Below are positions 1-5,633 of a stretch of DNA of 8,879 nucleotides, piece after piece. Both the position numbers and the translations under genes were made by a program. The stretch's first letter is position 1, and each line of letters opens with the position of its first letter. This stretch comes from Sphingomonas sp. UBA1000 (GTDB lineage: Bacteria; Pseudomonadota; Alphaproteobacteria; Sphingomonadales; Sphingomonadaceae): the NCBI GenBank assembly GCA_002291855.1, contig DBAW01000254.1, positions 1-8,879 on the forward strand, read 5' to 3'. Under the pieces are notes generated by a model. That model did not search any database. It had not been told where the DNA came from and saw only the letters and a program-made list of their open reading frames with translations.

Positions 1-39
1 CGGCAGGTTACGCTATGGGAGGCCGGGTGGAGGTGCGGG

Positions 40-99
40 CCGGTGCCGTTCTTCCCAATCACAAACACCCGGTGCCGGTCTTCCCAAACAACAACTCCC
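40..99. repeat. Degenerate 29-bp tandem repeat upstream of motA
   Basis: Two adjacent copies with a 29-base period start at 40 and 69. Each begins CCGGTGCCG, has one T/G difference, continues with TCTTCCCAA, and then diverges in an A/C-rich tail ending in CCC. The period is not a multiple of three and no convincing reading frame crosses it, so it is probably not a protein repeat. It lies about 140 bases upstream of motA in a gene-free stretch (1-236). Its role is unknown; a binding site for a regulator is possible but not shown. Confidence 0.6.
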
Positions 100-140
100 G
101 GCGCACGACATCCCCGCCACGGGTTTCATTTAGGCCCTGA

Positions 141-155
141 TTAACCACCATTTTT
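141..155 (+). promoter_or_regulatory. Weak CtrA-like site upstream of motA
   Basis: The bases TTAACC at 141-146, followed by ACCATTTTT, resemble the alphaproteobacterial CtrA consensus TTAA-N7-TTAA. The first half is perfect, but the second half reads TTTT and matches only in part. CtrA is known to control motility genes in several alphaproteobacteria, and the site lies about 80-95 bases before the motA start, which makes it plausible. I found no clear sigma-54, sigma-28 or sigma-70 promoter in 1-236. This is a tentative call resting on one good half-site. Confidence 0.22.
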
Positions 156-236
156 CCTCAAGCCTCCGGCCATCCTGCCGTTTGATCTGCCGGGGCCCGC
201 GAGGGGCGGTTCCCGGCGGATGGAGGCGAAGACCCG

Positions 237-1100
237 ATGATCCCGGCAATCGGCCTGGTGGTGCTGCTCGTCATGGTGTTCGGCGGTTTTGCGATCACCG
301 GCGGGGCGCTCGGCCCGGTGCTGCACGCGCTGCCGCACGAAATGCTGATCATCGGCGGCGCGGCGGTGGGCGCGCTCATCATCGGCAATTCGGTCAAGGA
401 TCTGAAGGCGCTGGGCGTCGCCATCGCGCAGGTGTTTCGCGGGCCGACCTATGCCAAGCGCGATTTTCTCGACGTCATCTTCCTCGTCTCGCGGCTGATG
501 CGGCTGTTGCGCACCGAAGGGCCGGTGGCGCTCGAACCGCATGTCGAGGATCCGAAATCGAGCGCGATCTTCGCCGAATATCCCCGGCTGCTCAAGGATG
601 AGGCGCTCGTCCATCTGATCGCCGACACGCTGCGGCTGGTCGTCGTCTCGTCCGGCACGCTCGATGTCCATGCGGTCGAGGATGTGGTCGACAATGCGAT
701 CCGCACCCATCACCATCAGGTGATGCAGCCGGTGAGCGCGCTGCAATCGCTGTCCGACGCGCTGCCCGCACTCGGCATCGTCGCGGCGGTGCTAGGCGTG
801 GTCAAGACGATGGGGTCGATCGATCAGCCGCCGGCGATTCTGGGCGGCATGATCGGATCGGCGCTGGTCGGCACCTTTCTGGGCGTGCTGCTCGCTTATG
901 GCATTGTCGGCCCGCTCGCCAACCGGCTGCGCCAGCTGGTCGAGGCGGACACCGCCATCTATCAGACGGTCAAGCAGATCATCATCGCCTCGCTGCACGG
1001 CCATCCGCAGCCGCTGGTGATCGAAGCCGCGCGCTCGGGCATCAAGCATGAGTTGCAGCCGAGCTTTGCCGAGGTGTTCGACGGGCTGAGGGGCCGCTGA
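237..1100 (+). CDS. motA: Flagellar motor stator protein MotA
   Basis: MotA is the inner-membrane stator subunit that surrounds MotB and passes force from ion flow to the rotor protein FliG. The 287 residues fit the family length. Four hydrophobic segments lie near residues 2-20, 34-51, 173-192 and 202-226, and the large loop between the second and third is cytoplasmic. In that loop Arg92 and Glu100 have the same spacing as Arg90 and Glu98 of E. coli MotA, which contact FliG. The motifs LPALGIVAAVLGVVK and VGTFLGVLLAYGIVGPL carry the conserved prolines Pro177 and Pro226. The start is supported by GGAGG at 222-226, ten bases before the ATG. motB follows after four bases, so the two are almost certainly co-transcribed. 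No other flagellar gene is visible in the window, so this looks like a detached stator locus. Similarity to proton-type MotA is an inference from these motifs. Confidence 0.96.
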   Translation: MIPAIGLVVLLVMVFGGFAITGGALGPVLHALPHEMLIIGGAAVGALIIGNSVKDLKALGVAIAQVFRGPTYAKRDFLDVIFLVSRLMRLLRTEGPVALEPHVEDPKSSAIFAEYPRLLKDEALVHLIADTLRLVVVSSGTLDVHAVEDVVDNAIRTHHHQVMQPVSALQSLSDALPALGIVAAVLGVVKTMGSIDQPPAILGGMIGSALVGTFLGVLLAYGIVGPLANRLRQLVEADTAIYQTVKQIIIASLHGHPQPLVIEAARSGIKHELQPSFAEVFDGLRGR

Positions 1101-1104
1101 GGCG

Positions 1105-2016
1105 ATGGCCGCCCGCCGCCTCGTCCCCCCGCCCGCCGGCTCGAACGAGCCGCCGCGCATCATCGTCCGCAAGGTGATGGCCGAGGCGCATGACGGCCAT
1201 CATGGCGGCGCGTGGAAGGTCGCCTATGCCGATTTCGTGACCGCGATGATGGCATTTTTCCTGCTGCTCTGGCTGCTCGGCGCGACGACCGAGAAGCAGC
1301 GCAAGGCGCTTGCCGATTATTTCGCGCCGACGCTGGTCGAAACGCGCCAGAACAGTGCCGGATCGAACGGGCTGCTGGGCGGATCTTCGCTGGTGGACAA
1401 GGACAATTATCCCCACCGCGCCGCGCAGACCGGCACCCGCGCGATGACCGTGCCGCTGTCGGCGGCCGGCGGCGAGCGCGAGGGCACGGGCGACAAGGGA
1501 TCGCTGCGCGCCGATGCGCCGTCGGCGGTGCGCGCGGAGGATCAGAAGAACTTCACCCGGCTGCGCGAACAGCTGGCGCGCCGGCTGGCGGCCGATCCGC
1601 GTTTCGCGCGCGTCAGGCGCAACATCCGCTTCGTGCCGACGCGCGACGGGCTGCGCGTCGACCTGATCGACAATGCCGATTATTCGATGTTCGCGCTCGG
1701 CACGACGGCACTCAACCGCGAGGCGGCCGAGCTGGTCGACACCGTCGCCCGTGCGGTCGCGCCGCTTGGCAACCGCATCGCCATTCGCGGCCATACCGAC
1801 AGCCTCGCCTATGGCGATCCGCGGCTGATGAACAACTGGATGCTGTCATCGGGCCGGGCCGAGGCGACGCGCCGCCGGCTGGCGCTGGGCGGTGTCGCCG
1901 AAATGCGCTTTTCGCGCATCGAGGGGGTGGCCGACCGCGAACCCTATGTCACCGGCCAGCCCGGCGATCCGCGCAACCGGCGGGTGTCGGTGACGCTGCT
2001 CTACCGGGGCGGCTGA
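1105..2016 (+). CDS. motB: Flagellar motor stator protein MotB
   Basis: MotB crosses the inner membrane once, carries the ion-binding aspartate and anchors the stator to peptidoglycan. The protein has 303 residues. The signature HHGGAWKVAYADFVTAMMAF starts at residue 32, and Asp43 corresponds to the essential Asp32 of E. coli MotB. The membrane helix covers roughly residues 41-59, and the following segment fits the plug that keeps unincorporated stators closed. A low-complexity periplasmic linker (about 80-148) leads to an OmpA/MotB peptidoglycan-binding domain (about 150-300) with IRGHTDS at 227-233 and NNWMLSSGRAEATRR from 243. The start lies four bases after the motA stop with GAGG at 1099-1102. 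An N-terminal PPRIIVRK stretch, usual in the family, favours this start over Met25. The 42 residues before Asp43 are somewhat longer than in E. coli. Confidence 0.95.
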   Translation: MAARRLVPPPAGSNEPPRIIVRKVMAEAHDGHHGGAWKVAYADFVTAMMAFFLLLWLLGATTEKQRKALADYFAPTLVETRQNSAGSNGLLGGSSLVDKDNYPHRAAQTGTRAMTVPLSAAGGEREGTGDKGSLRADAPSAVRAEDQKNFTRLREQLARRLAADPRFARVRRNIRFVPTRDGLRVDLIDNADYSMFALGTTALNREAAELVDTVARAVAPLGNRIAIRGHTDSLAYGDPRLMNNWMLSSGRAEATRRRLALGGVAEMRFSRIEGVADREPYVTGQPGDPRNRRVSVTLLYRGG

Positions 2017-2103
2017 GGGGGCGTTTGCGCGGGGGGACGCTTTTGCACCGGCCCGCGCCCCCGGCCGATTCCCCTGCGCCCGAAAGCGCATTAGGGCGGG
2101 GCC

Positions 2104-3087
2104 ATGCGCCGCTTCCTCGTGTCGATCCTGCTGATGGCCTTTGGCACCGGCGGCCATAGCGGCGAGGCACCGCGCCCGCTGTTGCAGCCGGGGGCGCGGA
2201 TCACCGCCACGCCGGTCATGCTCGACCCGGCCGATCCGCGCCGCACCCGCATCGGCCCGCTCGTCTTTCTCGGCGGCTGGCGGCTCGACAGCCCGGACCG
2301 GGCCTTTGGCGGCTGGTCGGCGATGATCGCCCGGGCCGGGCGGCTGCTGCTGGTCAGCGATGGCGGCGGCGTGTTCGGGCTGGCGGCGGCGGGCGGGCGG
2401 CTGGCCGATGCGCAGGTCGGCGACCTGCCGGCAGGGCCGGGCAGCGGCTATCTGAAGGCGGAACGCGATTCGGAGGCGATGGCCGTCGATCCCGCCACCG
2501 GCACGCTCTGGGTGGCGTTCGAGCAGCAGCACGGCATCTGGCGCTATGCCCCCGGCCCCGGCGGCGGGCCGGCGCGGGCGACCGGCATGGTGCCGATCCG
2601 GCCGCGCCGCCCCTGGCCGGAAAATGGCGGGGTGGAAGCGATGACCCGGCTGGCCGATGGCCGCTTCCTGCTGTTCGCCGAAGGCGGGCTGACGCAATCG
2701 GGCGGCCGCGATGCGCTGCTTTATCCGGGCGATCCGGTGACGGGGGTGCAGCCGCTCGATTTTTCCTATCGCCCTGCGCCCGGCCACCGGGTCACCGATG
2801 TCGCGCAGCTGCCCGACGGGCGCATCCTGATTCTCGAACGGCGGGTCGGCTGGCCGATGACGGCGCTGATCGCGATTGCCGATCCCGCGACCATCAAGGC
2901 CGGCGCGACACTGGCATCAACGGTGATCGCGCGGCTCGCCCCGCCCGTCATCAGCGACAATTACGAGGCGCTGGCCATCACCCGCGAAGGCGATGCGACG
3001 ATCCTGTGGGTGGCAAGCGACGACAATCATATGCCCGTCCAGCGCAGCCTGCTGCTCCGTTTCCGGTGGGACGAGACGCAAGGCTGA
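2104..3087 (+). CDS. Exported phytase-like esterase family protein (PF13449-type)
   Basis: This 327-residue protein resembles the family named 'esterase-like activity of phytase' (PF13449), a predicted beta-propeller fold whose true substrate is mostly unknown. The N-terminus (MRRFLVSILLMAFGTGG) fits a signal peptide ending near residue 20, so it probably acts in the periplasm or is membrane-associated. Family-like blocks are GGWRLDSPDRAFGGWSAM (57-74), ERDSEAMAVDPATGTLWVAF (120-139), GGVEAM (175-180), LPDGRILILERR (236-247) and DNYEALAITREGD (285-297), ending in LLLRFRW. The repeated acidic residues in these blocks could bind metal, but that is an inference. The start follows a weak AGGGCGGGG stretch. 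The 87 bases after motB contain nothing else I can support. The gene ends at a strong hairpin shared with rpmB. The family call is fairly sure; the reaction is unknown. Confidence 0.8.
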   Translation: MRRFLVSILLMAFGTGGHSGEAPRPLLQPGARITATPVMLDPADPRRTRIGPLVFLGGWRLDSPDRAFGGWSAMIARAGRLLLVSDGGGVFGLAAAGGRLADAQVGDLPAGPGSGYLKAERDSEAMAVDPATGTLWVAFEQQHGIWRYAPGPGGGPARATGMVPIRPRRPWPENGGVEAMTRLADGRFLLFAEGGLTQSGGRDALLYPGDPVTGVQPLDFSYRPAPGHRVTDVAQLPDGRILILERRVGWPMTALIAIADPATIKAGATLASTVIARLAPPVISDNYEALAITREGDATILWVASDDNHMPVQRSLLLRFRWDETQG

Positions 3088-3100
3088 TCCCAACACGAAA

Positions 3101-3128
3101 CGCCGGCCGGGCAGATGCCCGGCCGGCG
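3101..3128. terminator. Bidirectional hairpin between convergent genes
   Basis: The sequence CGCCGGCCGGGC (3101-3112) pairs perfectly with 3117-3128 across an AGAT loop, giving a 12-bp, almost entirely G/C stem. It lies 13 bases after the phytase-like gene and 39 bases after the rpmB stop on the opposite strand, so it is placed to end both transcripts. On the minus strand the stem is followed by TTTCGTGTTG, a short U-tract that favours rpmB. On the plus strand no run of T follows, so termination there may be weaker or may depend on other factors. Confidence 0.75.
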
Positions 3129-3167
3129 GCGTGACATTATTCAGTGCTGGGGCGCAGGCGGCGCGGC

Positions 3168-3455
3168 TCAGGCCGCGACCTGAACCTTCTTCAGCTCGCG
3201 CTTCAGCTTGCGCGCCGTCGGCCCGAGCTTGTCCTCGCTGGTCTTCAGCAGCCAGTTGTCGAGGCCGCCGACATGTTCGACGGAGCGCAGACCGTGCGTC
3301 GAGACGCGCAGCTTCACGCTGCGGCCAAGGGCATCGGAGATCAGCGTGACATTCTGCAGATTCGGCAGGAACGTCCGCTTGGTCTTGTTGTTGGCGTGGG
3401 AGACATTGTGGCCCACCTGCCGGCCCTTGCCGGTCAGCTCGCAAATGCGCGACAT
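3168..3455 (-). CDS. rpmB: 50S ribosomal protein L28
   Basis: L28 is a small basic protein of the large ribosomal subunit. The 95-residue product starts MSRICELTGKGRQVGHNVSH and contains the family hallmark NNKTKRTFLPNLQNV, followed by VKLRVSTHGLRSVEHVGGLD and a lysine-rich tail (ARKLKRELKK). It is longer than the 78-residue E. coli protein because of a C-terminal extension common in alphaproteobacteria. The frame stays open 55 codons further upstream, but that stretch does not resemble L28 and covers the promoter, so the ATG at 3455 is the start. An AGGATGAAG stretch lies just upstream for ribosome binding. The gene stands alone, converges on the phytase-like gene and diverges from the small anchored protein gene. 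Confidence 0.97.
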   Translation of the reverse strand: MSRICELTGKGRQVGHNVSHANNKTKRTFLPNLQNVTLISDALGRSVKLRVSTHGLRSVEHVGGLDNWLLKTSEDKLGPTARKLKRELKKVQVAA

Positions 3456-3494
3456 GTGATCTTCATCCTGGAACGGGTTGCCCGGAAAGCGGCG

Positions 3495-3523
3495 CGCATA
3501 AACCCATCCCCGCCCGGCGTCAA
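3495..3523 (-). promoter_or_regulatory. Sigma-70-type promoter of rpmB
   Basis: Read on the minus strand, TTGACG (3523-3518) and TATGCG (3500-3495) are separated by exactly 17 bases. The -35 box matches TTGACA at five of six positions, and the -10 box keeps the TAT start. Transcription would begin near 3488, leaving a leader of about 33 bases before the rpmB ATG at 3455. The spacing and location fit a strong housekeeping promoter for a single-gene ribosomal protein unit. Confidence 0.6.
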
Positions 3524-3531
3524 CCGCACCC

Positions 3532-3554
3532 CGGCCGGATGCCGGGTCCGGCCG
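3532..3554. repeat. Inverted repeat in the rpmB divergent gap
   Basis: CGGCCGGA (3532-3539) pairs perfectly with TCCGGCCG (3547-3554) around a seven-base loop. It lies immediately upstream of the rpmB -35 box and about 55 bases before the start of the divergent small protein gene. It could be an operator for either gene, a transcript hairpin in the leader of the plus-strand gene, or a chance G/C palindrome. No T-tract follows. Confidence 0.4.
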
Positions 3555-3607
3555 CAACCGGCAGGGCGCTGGTTCGTTGGTCCGCGACCAGCTGAAAGGA
3601 ACAGTCC

Positions 3608-3880
3608 ATGCGCGCTGCACTCGCCGCCATCGCCATCATCGCCCTGGTGCTGATCGGGGCCATCGCCACCGGCTTCATCGACATCGACCAGACGCAAAAG
3701 GCAAGGCTGCCCGAGGTGAAGGGCGGCCAGCTGCCCGCTTATGAAGCCGATGTCGGCGATATCGACGTCCGCACCAAGAACACGACCGTGGAAGTGCCGG
3801 TGATCGACATCGATTCGGCGCGCGACGACCGCGCCGAGGACAGCGGCAACCGCGCGGCCAAGGACGATTCGAGCAGGTAA
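3608..3880 (+). CDS. Small membrane-anchored protein of unknown function
   Basis: I do not recognise this 90-residue protein. Residues 2-23 (RAALAAIAIIALVLIGAIATGF) form a hydrophobic helix with one N-terminal arginine, which fits an uncleaved signal anchor or a signal peptide. The remaining part would be periplasmic and strongly hydrophilic. The triplet Asp-Ile-Asp appears three times (residues 25-27, 51-53 and 67-69), with LPEVKGGQLPAYEADVG between the first two. The tail from residue 70 is rich in Asp, Arg, Lys and Ser and looks disordered. GAAAGGA at 3594-3600 is a good ribosome binding site seven bases before the ATG, which supports a real gene. It is divergent from rpmB and lies 47 bases before tadA on the same strand. 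No enzyme motif, cysteine or lipobox is visible. Confidence 0.8.
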   Translation: MRAALAAIAIIALVLIGAIATGFIDIDQTQKARLPEVKGGQLPAYEADVGDIDVRTKNTTVEVPVIDIDSARDDRAEDSGNRAAKDDSSR

Positions 3881-3893
3881 CGGCGCAGGGTCC

Positions 3894-3918
3894 GGCGGGC
3901 ATTTGACAGCCGCCCGCC
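3894..3918 (+). repeat. Inverted repeat between the small protein gene and tadA
   Basis: GGCGGGC (3894-3900) pairs with GCCCGCC (3912-3918) around an 11-base loop containing TTGACA. It fills most of the 47-base gap before tadA and ends ten bases from the proposed tadA start. No T-tract follows, so it is not a classic terminator. It may reduce read-through or influence tadA translation. The TTGACA has no -10 box at a suitable distance. Confidence 0.35.
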
Positions 3919-3927
3919 CGGCCCGGC

Positions 3928-4392
3928 ATGGCCGCGGCCATGTCTTTTCCCATGCCCGAGCCGATGCGCCGTGCGCTTGCCTGTGCGCGGGCAGCGGCCG
4001 AGGCGGGCGAAGTGCCGGTGGGGGCGGTCATCACCCGCGCGGGCAAGGTGCTGGCCGAGGCCGGCAACGAGACGCGGCGCCGCGCCGATCCCACCGCCCA
4101 TGCCGAAATCGTGGCGATTCGCGCGGCGGCGGCGCTGCTGGGCGCGGAACGGCTGGGCGATTGCGACCTTTGGGTGACGCTGGAGCCGTGCGCGATGTGC
4201 GCCGGGGCGATCGCCCATGCGCGAATCGCCCGGCTTTATTATGCGGCGGCTGATCCCAAGGGGGGCGGCGTCGATCATGGCGCGCGGGTGTTTTCGCACC
4301 CCACCTGCCATCACCGGCCCGAAATCTATGCCGGGATCGGCGAGACCGAGGCAGCGACGATGCTCCGCGACTTCTTCGCGCAGCGGCGGTAG
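3928..4392 (+). CDS. tadA: tRNA-specific adenosine deaminase TadA
   Basis: TadA converts adenosine 34 in the tRNA anticodon to inosine, allowing one tRNA-Arg to read several codons. The 154-residue protein has the zinc-dependent deaminase signature: His58-Ala-Glu60, where His58 binds zinc and Glu60 shuttles the proton, and PCAMC with Cys88 and Cys91 as the other zinc ligands. Other TadA-like blocks are GEVPVGAVI (27-35), GNETRRRADPTAHAEI (46-61), VTLEPCAMCAGAI (83-95), and a C-terminal LRDFFAQRR close to that of E. coli TadA. The exact start is unclear: ATG codons occur at 3928, 3940, 3952 and 3964 and none has a good ribosome binding site. The last leaves too little sequence before the first helix. 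gcdH follows 47 bases downstream, with no functional link. A general nucleoside deaminase is a less likely alternative. Confidence 0.92.
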   Translation: MAAAMSFPMPEPMRRALACARAAAEAGEVPVGAVITRAGKVLAEAGNETRRRADPTAHAEIVAIRAAAALLGAERLGDCDLWVTLEPCAMCAGAIAHARIARLYYAAADPKGGGVDHGARVFSHPTCHHRPEIYAGIGETEAATMLRDFFAQRR

Positions 4393-4399
4393 TTTTTTT
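4366..4399 (+). terminator. Possible weak terminator at the end of tadA
   Basis: A run of seven T (4393-4399) directly follows the tadA stop codon and stands out in this G/C-rich sequence. A short hairpin, CGCGA (4366-4370) with TCGCG (4376-4380), lies inside the last tadA codons but is 12 bases away from the T-run, which is far for an intrinsic terminator. It may separate tadA from gcdH only partly. Confidence 0.25.
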
Positions 4400-4439
4400 C
4401 TGCATCCCGGCCTAGACCGGCGCCCAAGGAGCAGAACCG

Positions 4440-5633
4440 ATGAACGCCACATCCATCGCCCGGCTGCGCTGGGATGATCCGCTGCTGATCGACGATCAGC
4501 TGACCGAGGAAGAACGCGCGATCCGCGACATGGCCCATGGCTATGCGCAGGACCGGCTGCTGCCGCGCGTCGTCGCGGCGTTCCGCGACGAAGTGACCGA
4601 CCGGGCGATCTTTGCCGAAATGGGCGAGCTGGGGCTGCTCGGCGTCACCCTGCCCGAAGATTATGGCTGCGCGGGCGCATCCTATGTCGCTTACGGGCTG
4701 GTCGCGCGCGAGGTCGAACGGATCGATTCGGGCTATCGCTCGATGATGAGCGTGCAAAGCTCGCTGGTCATGTATCCGATCCATGCGTTCGGCAGCGAGG
4801 AGCAGCGCCGCCGCTACCTGCCGCGGCTGGCGCGCGGCGAACATGTCGGCTGTTTCGGCCTGACCGAGCCGGATGCGGGCTCGGACCCCGGCGGCATGCG
4901 CACCCGCGCCGAGAAGATCGATGGCGGCTACCGGCTGACCGGGTCCAAGACCTGGATTTCCAACGCCCCCTTTGCCGATGTGTTCGTGATCTGGGCCAAA
5001 TCGGACGCCCATGGCGGGGCCATTCGCGGCTTTGTGCTGGAAAAGGGCATGGCCGGGCTGACCGCGCCCAAGATCGAGGGCAAGCTCAGCCTGCGCGCCT
5101 CGACCACCGGCATGGTGATGATGGACGGGGTCGAGGTCGGCGAGGATGCGCTGCTGCCCGGCGTCGAAGGGCTGAAGGGTCCGTTCAGCTGCCTCAACCG
5201 CGCGCGCTACGGCATTTCCTGGGGCGCGATGGGCGCGGCCGAGGATTGCTGGCACCGCGCCCGCGCCTATACGCTTGAACGCAAGCAGTTCGGCCGGCCG
5301 CTCGCCGCCACCCAGCTCATCCAGAAAAAGCTTGCCGACATGCAGACCGAAATCGCGCTCGGCCTGCAGGCGAGCCTGCGCGTCGGGCGGCTGTTCGACG
5401 AAGGCCGGGTCGCGCCCGAGATGATCAGCCTCGTCAAGCGCAACAATTGCGGCAAGGCGCTCGATGTCGCGCGGATGGCGCGCGACATGCACGGCGGCAA
5501 CGGCATTGCCGAGGAATATCATGTGATGCGTCACCTGATGAACCTGGAGACGGTCAACACCTATGAGGGCACGCATGACGTTCATGCGCTGATCCTCGGG
5601 CGGGCGCAGACGGGGCTGAATGCCTTTTTCTGA
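4440..5633 (+). CDS. gcdH: Glutaryl-CoA dehydrogenase
   Basis: GcdH is an FAD enzyme that oxidises glutaryl-CoA and decarboxylates it to crotonyl-CoA and CO2, passing electrons to electron-transfer flavoprotein. The 397 residues match the mature human enzyme closely in motif order. The catalytic base is Glu376 in VNTYEGTHDVHALILGRA. Arg100 in ERIDSGYRSMMSVQSSL matches human Arg94, which holds the substrate carboxylate, and Glu93 matches human Glu87; these mark GCDH rather than another acyl-CoA dehydrogenase. FAD and substrate blocks include CFGLTEPDAGSDP (138-150), KTWISNAPFADVFVIWAK (170-187), YTLERKQFGRPLA (277-289) and DMHGGNGI (349-356). AAGGAG at 4426-4431, eight bases before the ATG, is the best ribosome binding site in the window. 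The end overlaps the CoA-transferase gene by 14 bases, so the two are probably translationally coupled. No GcdR-like regulator is present nearby. Confidence 0.96.
   Translation: MNATSIARLRWDDPLLIDDQLTEEERAIRDMAHGYAQDRLLPRVVAAFRDEVTDRAIFAEMGELGLLGVTLPEDYGCAGASYVAYGLVAREVERIDSGYRSMMSVQSSLVMYPIHAFGSEEQRRRYLPRLARGEHVGCFGLTEPDAGSDPGGMRTRAEKIDGGYRLTGSKTWISNAPFADVFVIWAKSDAHGGAIRGFVLEKGMAGLTAPKIEGKLSLRASTTGMVMMDGVEVGEDALLPGVEGLKGPFSCLNRARYGISWGAMGAAEDCWHRARAYTLERKQFGRPLAATQLIQKKLADMQTEIALGLQASLRVGRLFDEGRVAPEMISLVKRNNCGKALDVARMARDMHGGNGIAEEYHVMRHLMNLETVNTYEGTHDVHALILGRAQTGLNAFF

Noticed and set aside
1..133. Possible C-terminal end of an upstream gene reading into the window on the plus strand
   Set aside because: All three plus frames remain open for about 43-46 codons from the edge, but none gives a recognisable protein and the 29-bp repeat changes register, so no coding claim is possible.
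2021..2044. Possible terminator after motB (GCGT ... ACGC followed by TTTT)
   Set aside because: The stem has only four base pairs with a 12-base loop, too weak to call.
1212..2159. Plus-strand frame (315 codons) overlapping motB in another register
   Set aside because: motB in its own frame has a clear transmembrane helix and OmpA-like domain; this frame gives only an Arg/Ala-rich translation.
1846..2787. Open frame (313 codons) on the minus strand over the end of motB and the phytase-like gene
   Set aside because: It crosses two unrelated plus-strand genes, has low-complexity Arg/Ala-rich content and no start signal.
3568..3592. Six-bp inverted repeat (GCTGGT ... ACCAGC) just before the ribosome binding site of the small protein gene
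   Set aside because: Short stem with a 13-base loop; such matches are frequent by chance in this composition.
3456..3620. N-terminal extension of rpmB to an ATG at 3620
   Set aside because: The added 55 residues do not resemble L28 and would run across the rpmB promoter and into the start of the divergent gene.
3903..3908. TTGACA as a -35 box for tadA
   Set aside because: No -10-like sequence lies at 16-18 bases, and the tadA start itself falls in that interval.
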